A stretch of 47,384 nt of DNA, from positions 1 through 47,384 of the forward strand of contig JAPLCC010000057.1 in the NCBI GenBank assembly GCA_026392415.1. The letters run 5' to 3'. Of this stretch, positions 34,377 to 43,102 are shown piece after piece. Under the pieces are notes generated by a model. That model did not search any database. It saw only the letters and a list, made by a program, of their open reading frames with translations, and was not told where the DNA came from. Both the position numbers and the translations under genes were made by a program. The DNA is from Propionibacteriales bacterium (lineage in GTDB: Bacteria; Actinomycetota; Actinomycetes; Propionibacteriales; Nocardioidaceae). Every line of letters begins with the position of its first letter. Position 1 is the stretch's first letter.

Positions 34377-35273
34377 TCAGAGCGCGAAGCTCACACCCGT
34401 GAGCTCCTCGCTGAGGGTCCACAGCTTGCGGCCGAGCTCGGCGTCCCTTGCGTAGCGGCTCAGCTTCGCAGGGCCGACCGGGCCGCGGGACTCCCGCAGC
34501 CGTTGCGGACCGGTGTAGGAACCGGGCTCGGCCAGCGTGGCGGCGTACAACGTCGGGTTGGCGCCCTTGGCGGCGGACTGGAAGACGACCGGCATGAAGA
34601 ACGGCGCCGCCATCCGGATGAGGCGGTTCGCACCCATGCCGTCGGGCGAGGCCACCAGGTTGGTCGCCGAGATTCCGGGGTGGGCGCCCGTCGACACGAG
34701 CTTGCTGCCCGCGGCGGTCGCGCGGTCGTGCAGCTCGCGGAAGAACAGCACGTTGGCGAGCTTGCTGTTGCCGTAATAGGCCTCGGGCCTGTACGTCGCC
34801 GCCGGGTTGGCCAGCAGCACCGTCTCGTTGCCGCCGTGGTGCGCGATCGACGCGATGGTGACCACCCGCGGGTTCGGTGACTCCATCAGCGCCGGCAGCA
34901 ACCGCCCGGTCAGCGCGAAGTGTCCGAGGTGGTTGGTGCCGAACATCAGCTCGTGCCCGTCCTCGGTGGCGCGGTAGGTGGGCGGATTCATCACGCCGGC
35001 GTTGTTGACCAGCAGGTCCAGCGCACCCGCCCAGCGCTCGGCGAACGCCTGCACCGACGCCTGCGACGACAAGTCCAGCTGCTCGACGCGAACCTCACCC
35101 GACATCCCGGCGGCGGCCTCGCGGCCCTTGTCGAGGTTGCGACAGGCGAGCACGACGCTCGCCCCGTGCGCGGCCAGCTCCCGGGCCGCGACCTCACCGA
35201 TCCCGGTGTTGGCGCCGGTGACGACGGCGATGGTCCCGGACAGGTCCGGAAGATCGGCGGGGCTGAAGCTCAT
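34377..35273 (-). CDS. Short-chain dehydrogenase (retinol-dehydrogenase/WWOX-like SDR)
   Basis: A 298-residue SDR. It has VVTGANTGIGEVAARELAAHGASVVLACRN (about residues 18-47) with the Arg that favours NADP(H), the NNAG motif (LVNNAGVMNPP), NHLGHFAL, the catalytic Ser in VTIASIAHHGG and YxxxK in YYGNSKLANVLF (about 174-185), then the SDR C-terminal segment TGAHPGISATNL. This pattern is typical of the RDH/WWOX-like oxidoreductases common in actinobacteria; real substrates are mostly unknown. ATG at 35273 follows a leaderless -10 box. It is divergent from the first ASH-repeat gene, and the gap contains a direct repeat that could affect both. Confidence 0.9.
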   Translation of the reverse strand: MSFSPADLPDLSGTIAVVTGANTGIGEVAARELAAHGASVVLACRNLDKGREAAAGMSGEVRVEQLDLSSQASVQAFAERWAGALDLLVNNAGVMNPPTYRATEDGHELMFGTNHLGHFALTGRLLPALMESPNPRVVTIASIAHHGGNETVLLANPAATYRPEAYYGNSKLANVLFFRELHDRATAAGSKLVSTGAHPGISATNLVASPDGMGANRLIRMAAPFFMPVVFQSAAKGANPTLYAATLAEPGSYTGPQRLRESRGPVGPAKLSRYARDAELGRKLWTLSEELTGVSFAL

Positions 35274-35279
35274 GAGGGA

Positions 35280-35285
35280 AAGGTA
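35280..35285 (-). promoter_or_regulatory. -10 box of a leaderless promoter (SDR gene)
   Basis: On the minus strand TACCTT is followed by 6 bases and ATG at 35273. It lies about 25 bases from the direct repeat at 35309. Confidence 0.45.
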
Positions 35286-35308
35286 GCCGTCGGGCCCGGC
35301 TCGTGGCG

Positions 35309-35327
35309 TCGCAAGGTTCTCGCAAGG
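35309..35327. promoter_or_regulatory. 11-bp-spaced direct repeat, candidate SARP site
   Basis: TCGCAAGG occurs at 35309-35316 and 35320-35327, exactly one helical turn apart. SARP activators typically bind short direct repeats with 11-bp spacing just upstream of the -10. The site is 71 bases before the ATG of the first ASH-repeat gene, leaving room for a promoter and ribosome site. A SARP-type gene lies at 43103-46666. Confidence 0.45.
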
Positions 35328-35397
35328 GGTCCTTGGCATCATCACGGTCATCGTGGGGTCCACTGCGCCCCCCGACGACAGTCCTGGGGGATCTGCC

Positions 35398-38300
35398 ATG
35401 AACATCCGCTCTCTGATCGGTGCGATCGCGATCGCTGTTGCCGGCGTCGCCGTCCCGGTCGGTCCGGCGGGAGCGGGCTCCGGGTACGCCTTCATCGGAC
35501 CGAGCCCGCTGGACTTCGGCACGATCAAGCCGAACCAGTCCAAGCTGATGTCGGTCTTCGTGACGAACACCAGCAACCAGGACATCGAGGTCGTCGGCTC
35601 GGCGAACACCGGGCCGTTCCGTTCGGACCCCGTGACCGCCCCGGAGACTCCGCGCCCCGGTTCCTGCTACTACTACAGCGACACGTACGGCGGAAACATC
35701 GCTGCTCCGCTGGCGCCCGGAGCGCAGTGCCAGCTGTACTACCGGTTCTCGCCGACCGCGGCGGGCGCCTTCAGCGGTTCGGTCGTGGTCGGCATCTACA
35801 ACACTGCCGGGTCGACCCTGGACACCCACCTCCAGCACTTCGAGGGGCAGGCGGCGAACGCCGCTACCCACGGCGGCGTGTCCCTGACCCCGAATCCGCG
35901 AGACGTCGGGACCGTGGCCGTGGGCGATGCCGAGAACGAGACCGTGCTCGTCACGAACACCAGCAACGGCAACATCCAGGTCACTGAGTCGATCTCCGGA
36001 GCGAGCTTCCGCACCTGGTCGACCGACAGGTCCGACCGCTGCGTGAACCCGTCCGACCCCAGCCTCGCCCTGGTGCTCGGTCCGGGAGAGCAGTGCGCGA
36101 GTTGGCCGGAATTCGCCCCCACGGCGACCGGCGCCGCGTCCGGCGCGCTGACGATCACGGTCCGGCCGTCGACGGGCGACCCGGGGACGCGCGTCGCCTA
36201 CAGCACGAGCACGACCCTGGCCACCGCGACGGCAACGCTGACCGGCACTGGCGTCCTGGGTTCCGCGACCTTCGCCCCCACCTCGCTCGCGTTCGGCAAG
36301 GTCGTCGTCGGTGCCAGCAAGGAGCTGACGGTCGCGGTGACCAACACCTCCCCGAGCAGTCTGCAGTTCGTGCCGACGCTTCCGGCGGGCTCCGGCTACG
36401 TCGTCGGCGGCGGTACCGCCACGCCGTGCACCTCGGAGAGCCCGAACCCGAACTTCTCCGACTACCGGGTGGTTCCGGCAGGAGGGACCTGCACCCTGCG
36501 CGTCGTGCTCACTCCGACGAAGGTCGCTACCTACAACAGCACGATCACGGTGGCCGGACGTGCCAACCACCTGGCCAGCGACGACCACCAGTACAAGCGT
36601 CCAAGCGGCCCGACGACCTTCACGAAGACGGTCAGCCTGACCGGGACCGGCGTCGCGGCGACGGTCACCATGACGCCCGCCGCACTGGACTTCAGCAAGG
36701 TCACGGTCGGTGGCGACAAGCAGCTCACGCTGAAGATCACCAACACCTCGACCGCGACGATGCGCTACGACGTCGCGAACGCGTCACCGTTCTCGGCCGA
36801 GCACCCCGCGGGCGACCCGGGTGAGAGGTCCTGTGTCAAGGAGACCAGCCGCTACCTGAAGGTCGACCCGGGTGAGTACTGCACCTACGTCATCACCTTT
36901 CACCCGCCGAGCGTGGCCTCGTTCACCTCGAACCTGCTCGTCCGCGGCCACGCCGCGGCGACGTCGGACGAGTACACCGACGGCATCTCCGGGCAGCGGC
37001 TGATCGAGAAGTCGGTGACCGCCAGGGGCACCGGGATCAAGGAGAGCTTCGCCACCGATGCCACCTCCTTCGCCTTCGGCAACGTCACCTGGGGCGGTTC
37101 CGGGCTCGTCAAGGTGAAGTACACGAACACCTCCAACGTGCCGATCGGATTCTTGGCAGGCTTCCCGGCCGGCACGGCCTTCAGCCGGTTGAATTACGCC
37201 GCCGGATCCGCTGACGCCGCCCAGCAGTGCGTCACGCCCGGCGAGGAGGCGGTCATGATCGCCCCCGGGGAATCCTGCTACGTGACCGGGCGGTTCGCCC
37301 CGACCGGGATCGGCAGTTTCCAGACCACGATGACGGGCAAGCTGGTCCGCCCCTCGGGCAACCCTGCACCGGCAAACCCGTACATCCAGGTCGGCTCGTT
37401 CTCACTTCCGGCGACCGGCACCGGGGTGCGGGCGACGTACAAGGTCGCGCCGACGTCGCTCGCATTCGGCAATGTGACGGTCGGCGGCTCCAAGGTCATC
37501 GTCGAGTCGATCACCAACACCTCGGACGTCCCCCTGGCCTTCTCGGTGGGATTCGCCAGCGGGACCGACTACTCGCGGCTCAACTACCCTGCCGGCTCGC
37601 CCGAGCAGTTGAACGCCTGCGTGGACGCCACCGAGACGCCGCGGGTGGTGCCGCCGGGTCAGTCCTGCACGATCCAGGCGCGGTTCGCACCGACGAAGAC
37701 CGGCGCGGCCCAGCACACCCTGGGCATCAAGGTGCTGCTGGCTCCCGGCTTCCCGGGTGGGCCATCCACGCAGGTCGCGTCCGCATCCGTCGCAGCGACC
37801 GGGACCGGCATCGCGCCGACGTTCACCTTGTCGCCGACCTACCTGGACTTCAAGGCAGTCACCGTCAGCGGCACCAAGTCGCTGGGCGTCACGATCACCA
37901 ACACGTCCTCGCGAACGATCGGTTACGTCCCGCGCTTCCCGGCGGGCTCGAAGTACCGCGCGCAGTACGTCGGCTCCAGCCACGACTACTGCTACGCCCC
38001 CGACGGTGGCGGTAGCGGCGTCAGCCTCGTGATGAACGTTGCTCCGGGCCAGAGCTGCATCATGCCGATCAGCTTCACCCCGACCGCGGTCGCAGCGGCG
38101 AACGAGACGCTGACGATCGACGCCGTTCCCGGGGTGGACGGCGGATCCGAGTTCCTCACAACCTGGGGCGCTGCGATCGGATCGCACACCCTGGCTGTCA
38201 GGGGCTCCGGCGTCGCTGCGGCGGTCACGGTGACACCGACGACGCTGGCTTTCGGCACGGTGACGAAGACCAGGTCGAAGATCCTCACGACGGTCGTGAC

Positions 38301-38955
38301 CAACAAGTCCGACATCCCGCTCGCCTTCAAGCCGACGTTCGCGGCCGGTTCGGACTACAAGCAGACCTTTGTCTCCGGTGGCGACACGTCGGGGTGCACC
38401 CCGAACCCGGGTGGCGCCATGCGCACCATCCAGCCCGGCGACACCTGCCTGGTGACGGTGACGTTCCGCCCGTTCAAGACCGGTCAGGACAACGGCACCA
38501 TCACCGTCGAGATCTACAAGCCGGGCGCCACGCCGACCCTGATCGGTACCCGCGCCGTCCCCGCCACCGGGGCCGGGGCAGCTGCGAAGCTCGCCCTGGC
38601 GCCGGCATCGCTGGCGTTCCAGACGGTGAGCGTCGGCAGCAGCAGGACCATGGTGACGACGGTGACGAACACCTCGGACATCGTCTACCACGTGGGGATC
38701 GGCGGTCTGGAGGGGTCGGCGTACACCCAGGTGCGACTCTCCGACGATCCGACCAACTGTCAAGGGGTCAACGGCGCCTCGGTCTACATCCCACCCGGCG
38801 CGAGCTGCATCCTCCGGATCCGCTTCGCTCCCACGGCGGCCGGAGGTCAGAACAAGACCTTCTACGTCCGCGCTTTCCCCATGTTCGAGCCCGGCGACAC
38901 CTTCGTGCCCGAGGTCGCCGTCGCCACTCTCACGAGCACCGCCACCGGCAAGTGA
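35398..38955 (+). CDS. Exported protein with nine ASH/HYDIN-like repeats
   Basis: An 1185-residue secreted protein. ATG at 35398 has GGGGGA upstream and gives a clean signal peptide (MNIRSLIGAIAIAVAGVAVP, cleavage AGA-GS near 26). The mature chain is nine repeats of about 110-130 residues. Each starts with a pattern like APTSLAFGNVTVGGSK, then VTNTS near position 25, and ends RFAPT...TGTG. This is the ASH/SPD-2/HYDIN or choice-of-anchor-D immunoglobulin-like family. Most repeats have two cysteines about 12-20 residues apart (such as ACVDATETPRVVPPGQSC), which probably form a disulfide. No LPxTG motif, terminal membrane helix or enzyme domain is seen, so it is probably released or held non-covalently. 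It is 28 bases upstream of a related gene. Function unknown; adhesion or matrix structure is the likeliest class. Confidence 0.88.
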   Translation: MNIRSLIGAIAIAVAGVAVPVGPAGAGSGYAFIGPSPLDFGTIKPNQSKLMSVFVTNTSNQDIEVVGSANTGPFRSDPVTAPETPRPGSCYYYSDTYGGNIAAPLAPGAQCQLYYRFSPTAAGAFSGSVVVGIYNTAGSTLDTHLQHFEGQAANAATHGGVSLTPNPRDVGTVAVGDAENETVLVTNTSNGNIQVTESISGASFRTWSTDRSDRCVNPSDPSLALVLGPGEQCASWPEFAPTATGAASGALTITVRPSTGDPGTRVAYSTSTTLATATATLTGTGVLGSATFAPTSLAFGKVVVGASKELTVAVTNTSPSSLQFVPTLPAGSGYVVGGGTATPCTSESPNPNFSDYRVVPAGGTCTLRVVLTPTKVATYNSTITVAGRANHLASDDHQYKRPSGPTTFTKTVSLTGTGVAATVTMTPAALDFSKVTVGGDKQLTLKITNTSTATMRYDVANASPFSAEHPAGDPGERSCVKETSRYLKVDPGEYCTYVITFHPPSVASFTSNLLVRGHAAATSDEYTDGISGQRLIEKSVTARGTGIKESFATDATSFAFGNVTWGGSGLVKVKYTNTSNVPIGFLAGFPAGTAFSRLNYAAGSADAAQQCVTPGEEAVMIAPGESCYVTGRFAPTGIGSFQTTMTGKLVRPSGNPAPANPYIQVGSFSLPATGTGVRATYKVAPTSLAFGNVTVGGSKVIVESITNTSDVPLAFSVGFASGTDYSRLNYPAGSPEQLNACVDATETPRVVPPGQSCTIQARFAPTKTGAAQHTLGIKVLLAPGFPGGPSTQVASASVAATGTGIAPTFTLSPTYLDFKAVTVSGTKSLGVTITNTSSRTIGYVPRFPAGSKYRAQYVGSSHDYCYAPDGGGSGVSLVMNVAPGQSCIMPISFTPTAVAAANETLTIDAVPGVDGGSEFLTTWGAAIGSHTLAVRGSGVAAAVTVTPTTLAFGTVTKTRSKILTTVVTNKSDIPLAFKPTFAAGSDYKQTFVSGGDTSGCTPNPGGAMRTIQPGDTCLVTVTFRPFKTGQDNGTITVEIYKPGATPTLIGTRAVPATGAGAAAKLALAPASLAFQTVSVGSSRTMVTTVTNTSDIVYHVGIGGLEGSAYTQVRLSDDPTNCQGVNGASVYIPPGASCILRIRFAPTAAGGQNKTFYVRAFPMFEPGDTFVPEVAVATLTSTATGK

Positions 38956-38983
38956 AGCTCTCAACTCACCACAAGGATCAGTC

Positions 38984-41900
38984 ATGAAGGTTCGTTCCTG
39001 GATCAACGCCGGAGTGGCGAGCGTTCTCGTCGCCTCGCTGTCGATCGCGACCGCGGGGGCCGCGAGCTCCTACACCTCGATCACGCCGGACCCGGTCGAG
39101 TTCGGCTCGATCGTCCCCGGCACCTCGACACTGCTGTCGACCACGGTGACCAACGTCAGCAACCAGACGATCAAGGTGAACGCCTCGGAGAGCTCGCCGG
39201 TGTTCAGCACCGACCAGACCACTGCACCGGACACTCCGCGCGCGAACGCGTGCTTCTACTTCAGCCAGGCCCAGGGCATCAACATCGCCACCTCCGTGCC
39301 GCCCCAGGGGACCTGCAAGCTCTACTTCCGGTTCTCCCCGACAGCCAACGGTGACTTCAGCACCTCGGCGACCGTCGGTGTCTTCGAGAACGGCGGGTCG
39401 ACGATCGCGACCGATGCGGTGTTCCTGCACGGTGTCGGCGCGCCGGCAGAGGGTCCGGCCACCGCCGGCACGATGGGGACGGACCCGACCACGATCGCCT
39501 TCGGCCCGTGGTTCACCGGCGACTCCGTGGTCCGGGGTGTGACGGTGACCAACAACAGCAACGGCAAGGTCATCTTCAAGGGCGACTACCCGGGTGGCCC
39601 GTTCAGCAACCCCGGGTTCTCGAGCCCGAACGAGTGCTTCAACACCGCCGGGACCCAGTCCCGGGTGATCTCGATCGGTGGGACCTGCATCATCAGCTTC
39701 AAGTTCGCCCCCACCGCCGCCGGCAACTTCAGCGGCACAGCGGCCCTGACCATGTACGGCTCGTCGGGGACCCCGGGGTCCTACGTGCCCACACCGATCG
39801 CAACGGCGTCCCTGGACAGCAAGGGTGTCCCGCTGTCCGGAACCGGAGCCACCGCGGGCACCACGGTCAACCCGACGACGTTGGCCTTCGGCAACGTGAC
39901 CGTCGGATCCAAGGCCAGGTTGACCGCGACGGTCACCAACACCTCCAAGGCCCCGTCGCGCTACACGATCACCGCACCGAACGGGTCGCCGTACTCGGTC
40001 GTGCCCGACGTTGACGACCCTTCCTCGGACAGCTGCAACCAGGGCGCAACCGGCCTCTACGTCGTGGGGACCGCGACCTGCAAGGTCACCGTCGAGTTCG
40101 CACCGACCACGACGGGCTCGCAGCCCGGGACCCTCACCATCCACCAGGGGCGCGGGTCGGACTCGGTCGAGGTCGGAACCGTGGCGTTGAACACCAGCGG
40201 GGCGGGCGTTGCGGCTGCTGCACCCACCTTCACGCTCACGCCCGCGACATTGGCGTTCGGCAACGTGACCGTGTCGGGAAGCAAGGTCCTGTCGACGGTG
40301 GTCAAGAACACCTCGACGGTCCCCTTGCGGTTCCGACCGGCTTACCCGTCGGGGTCGTCCTACGCGGACCCCGACGTAGTGGTTGCGTACCCGAACGCGT
40401 GCCAGGGCGGCGACAGGATCTTCCAGCCCGGCGAGAGCTGCAATCTGTACGTCGAGTTCCGGCCCATCTCGACCGGCTCGAAACCGGGCTCGATCCCCGT
40501 CGAGGCCTTCCGTCTGGACGGTCCGTTCGCCACGGTGCTGGCGACGAAGACGCTGACGACCAGCGGCACGGGTGTCGTCGCGGCCTTCTCGATGTCGCCG
40601 ACCACGTTGGCCTTCGGCAACATGACCCTGTCGGGCTCCAAGGTCCTGTCGACGGTCGTCACGAACGACTCCTCCACGCCACTTCGAATCCGCCCGAGGT
40701 ACCCCGCCGGCTCGATGTACGCGACCCCCGAGTTCGTGGGTGCCTACCCGGACGTGTGTGAGTCCTCCGAGCGGATCCTCCAGGTCGGTGAGAGCTGTCA
40801 CCTGTACGTCGAGTTCCGGCCCACCTCGACCGGCTCGAAGCCGGGTTCGATCCCCGTCGAGGCCTACCGCCTCGACGGCCCGACCACCACGGTGTTGGCG
40901 ACGAAGACGCTGACGACGAGCGGGACCGGTGTCGCGGTGGCCTTCACGCTGACGCCGGCGACCGTGGCGTTCGGCAACGTGACCGTGTCGGACAGCAGGG
41001 TCCTGTCGACGGTGGTCAAGAACACCTCGACGATCCCGCTGCGGTTCCGGCCGGCTTACCCGTCGGGGTCCTCCTATGCGGACCCCGACGTAGTGGTCGT
41101 GTACCCGGACGCGTGCCAGGGTGGCGACAGGATCCTCCAGCCCGGCGAGAGCTGCAAGCTGTACGTCGAGTTCCGGCCCTTCTCGACCGGCTCGAAGCCG
41201 GGCTCGATCCCCGTCGAGGCCTTCCGTCTGGACGGCCCGTTCGCCACGGTGCTGGCGACGAAGACGCTGACGACCAGCGGCACGGGTGTGGAAGCCACCT
41301 ACACGTTCAACCCGACATCGCTGACCTTCGGGAACGTGACCGTGGGTGCGGTCAAGTACCTGACCACCACGGTGACGAACACCTCGAATCGGAGCCTGAC
41401 GTTCTCGCCCGGGTTCCCGGCGGGCTCGGCGTACTCGTCGACGGGTGACGGCACGACCGGGTGCCGGACCGCCGAGGATCTCCCGCGGGTCGTCGCTCCC
41501 GGCGGGACCTGCGTGCTGAGCGTGCGGTTTGCTCCTACTGCGACCGGAGTCGTGAACGACGTGATGACGGTCAAGGGGCTGCAAGCCGGAACGCCCCTCG
41601 AGCTGGCATCCGAGACGGTCGCTGTCGGCGGCACCGGCGTCGAGCCGACCTACACCTTCAGCCCGACGTCACTGGCCTTCGGGAGCGTGACCGTCTTCTC
41701 GAGCCGCACGTTGACGACGACCGTGACGAACACTTCGGGCCTGAGCCTGACGTTCTCACCACACTTCCCGGCAGAGTCGCGCTACACATCGGTCGGTGAC
41801 GGCACGACGGGCTGCCGAACGGCCGAAGACGTTCCGCGGGTCGTCGCTCCGGGCGCCACCTGCGTGCTGACGGTGCGATTCGCGCCCATGGCTGCAGTGG

Positions 41901-43060
41901 TCCACAACGACGTGATGACGGTCAAGGCGTTCCAGGCCGGGACGCCGCTCGAGGTGGCGTCCAAGACGGTCAATGTCGGAGGCACGGGAATCCAGCCGAC
42001 CTACACCTTCAGCCCGACGTCGCTGGCGTTCGGGAACGTCACGGTGGGGGCGGTCAGATCCCTGACCACGACGATCACGAACACCTCGGGGCTGGCGATG
42101 TCGTTCTCCCCGGGCTTCGGGGCGGGGTCGAAGTACGCGGAACTGGGCGACGGTACGACCGGCTGCCGGACGACCGAGGGCGCTCAGCGGATCGTCGCAC
42201 CGGGAGGCACCTGCGTGGTGACCGTGCGGTTCGCTCCGACAGCGAACGGGCTGGTGAACGACGTGATGACCGTCAGGGCCTATCAGGCGGGCACACCGCT
42301 CGAGGTGGCATCGAAGACGGTCAGAGTCGGCGGCACCGGTGTCGCTCCGACCTACACGTTCGGGCCAGCCTCGCTCGCTTTCGGCAACGTCACCGTCGGC
42401 GGGGCGAAGTCACTGACCACGACGGTCACCAACACGTCCGGGCTGGCGCTGACCTTCTCGCCGAGCTTCCCAGCCGGGTCGAAGTACTCGTCGACCGGTG
42501 ACGGCACCACGGGTTGCCGCACGACCGAAGGCGCTCCGCGGGTCGTCGCACCGGGTGGGACATGCGTGCTGGCGGTGCGGTTCGCGCCGACGGCCACCGG
42601 GCAGGTGAACGCGGTGATGACGGTGAAGGCATTCCAGGCCGGCACCCCGCTCGAGGTGGGTTCCAAGACAGTCAACGTCGGTGGGACCGGCGTGGCTGCT
42701 GCGTACACCTTCAATCCGACGTCACTGTCCTTCGGGTCGATCGCAACCGGCACGACGTTGGTCAAGACGGTGACTGTCACGAACAACTCGACGATCGGGC
42801 TCTCCTTCGCGCCGAGCTACGGCAGCGCCAACAGGTACTCCGTCGGCGGCCCCCTCGAGACCCGCGACTGCGTGACGGCGTCCGGCCCCCGACTGATCCC
42901 GCCTCGCGGATCCTGTGTACTAAAGATCGCCTTCTCGCCCAACGCCCGCGCGACCTTCAACGGGACCGTCGTGGTGAACGTGAGTCGCCCCGACCTGGCG
43001 GGCGGACCGAGCGTGGCGGTCGGCTCCAAGAACATCACCGTCTCGGGCGCCGGCACGTAG
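38984..43060 (+). CDS. Exported protein with eleven ASH/HYDIN-like repeats
   Basis: A 1358-residue secreted protein, paralogous to the preceding one. ATG at 38984 has AAGGA upstream and a signal peptide (MKVRSWINAGVASVLVASLS, cleavage near AGA-AS at 26). Eleven repeats follow, begun by units such as TLTPATLAFGNVTVSGSKVL and TFSPTSLAFGNVTVGAV and closed by SGTGV or GGTGV. Repeats 4-6 are exactly 119 residues and repeats 7-10 exactly 117, so they expanded recently by duplication. Each has a cysteine pair, for example GCRTAEDLPRVVAPGGTC. The C-terminus ends on the last repeat (KNITVSGAGT), without a sorting signal. It is probably co-transcribed with the upstream gene. The uniform rod-like build suggests a surface or matrix fibre; partner or ligand unknown. 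Confidence 0.88.
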   Translation: MKVRSWINAGVASVLVASLSIATAGAASSYTSITPDPVEFGSIVPGTSTLLSTTVTNVSNQTIKVNASESSPVFSTDQTTAPDTPRANACFYFSQAQGINIATSVPPQGTCKLYFRFSPTANGDFSTSATVGVFENGGSTIATDAVFLHGVGAPAEGPATAGTMGTDPTTIAFGPWFTGDSVVRGVTVTNNSNGKVIFKGDYPGGPFSNPGFSSPNECFNTAGTQSRVISIGGTCIISFKFAPTAAGNFSGTAALTMYGSSGTPGSYVPTPIATASLDSKGVPLSGTGATAGTTVNPTTLAFGNVTVGSKARLTATVTNTSKAPSRYTITAPNGSPYSVVPDVDDPSSDSCNQGATGLYVVGTATCKVTVEFAPTTTGSQPGTLTIHQGRGSDSVEVGTVALNTSGAGVAAAAPTFTLTPATLAFGNVTVSGSKVLSTVVKNTSTVPLRFRPAYPSGSSYADPDVVVAYPNACQGGDRIFQPGESCNLYVEFRPISTGSKPGSIPVEAFRLDGPFATVLATKTLTTSGTGVVAAFSMSPTTLAFGNMTLSGSKVLSTVVTNDSSTPLRIRPRYPAGSMYATPEFVGAYPDVCESSERILQVGESCHLYVEFRPTSTGSKPGSIPVEAYRLDGPTTTVLATKTLTTSGTGVAVAFTLTPATVAFGNVTVSDSRVLSTVVKNTSTIPLRFRPAYPSGSSYADPDVVVVYPDACQGGDRILQPGESCKLYVEFRPFSTGSKPGSIPVEAFRLDGPFATVLATKTLTTSGTGVEATYTFNPTSLTFGNVTVGAVKYLTTTVTNTSNRSLTFSPGFPAGSAYSSTGDGTTGCRTAEDLPRVVAPGGTCVLSVRFAPTATGVVNDVMTVKGLQAGTPLELASETVAVGGTGVEPTYTFSPTSLAFGSVTVFSSRTLTTTVTNTSGLSLTFSPHFPAESRYTSVGDGTTGCRTAEDVPRVVAPGATCVLTVRFAPMAAVVHNDVMTVKAFQAGTPLEVASKTVNVGGTGIQPTYTFSPTSLAFGNVTVGAVRSLTTTITNTSGLAMSFSPGFGAGSKYAELGDGTTGCRTTEGAQRIVAPGGTCVVTVRFAPTANGLVNDVMTVRAYQAGTPLEVASKTVRVGGTGVAPTYTFGPASLAFGNVTVGGAKSLTTTVTNTSGLALTFSPSFPAGSKYSSTGDGTTGCRTTEGAPRVVAPGGTCVLAVRFAPTATGQVNAVMTVKAFQAGTPLEVGSKTVNVGGTGVAAAYTFNPTSLSFGSIATGTTLVKTVTVTNNSTIGLSFAPSYGSANRYSVGGPLETRDCVTASGPRLIPPRGSCVLKIAFSPNARATFNGTVVVNVSRPDLAGGPSVAVGSKNITVSGAGT
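40229..41299 (+). repeat. Three tandem 357-bp repeat units
   Basis: Units begin at 40229, 40586 and 40943, each exactly 357 bp (119 codons). Units 1 and 3 are nearly identical over most of their length, more alike than either is to unit 2. They encode ASH repeats 4-6. Confidence 0.9.
41300..42703 (+). repeat. Four tandem 351-bp repeat units
   Basis: Units begin at 41300, 41651, 42002 and 42353, each exactly 351 bp (117 codons), encoding ASH repeats 7-10. The TAC-AC(G/C)-TTC opening, GTGACGAACAC core and GACGGCACGAC-GG-TGCCG segment recur in each. Confidence 0.9.
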
Positions 43061-43102
43061 GCGGCTCAGGGGCGGTTGCAGCCCAGGGTCGTCGTGCGGC
43101 GG

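Noticed and set aside
38978..41584. Leftward 868-codon open frame under the second ASH-repeat gene
   Set aside because: It mirrors the repeats of the real gene on the plus strand and encodes Arg-rich, domain-free sequence.
40229..42703. Regular repeats considered as a CRISPR array
   Set aside because: Units are about 350 bp, entirely coding, in frame and without unique short spacers.
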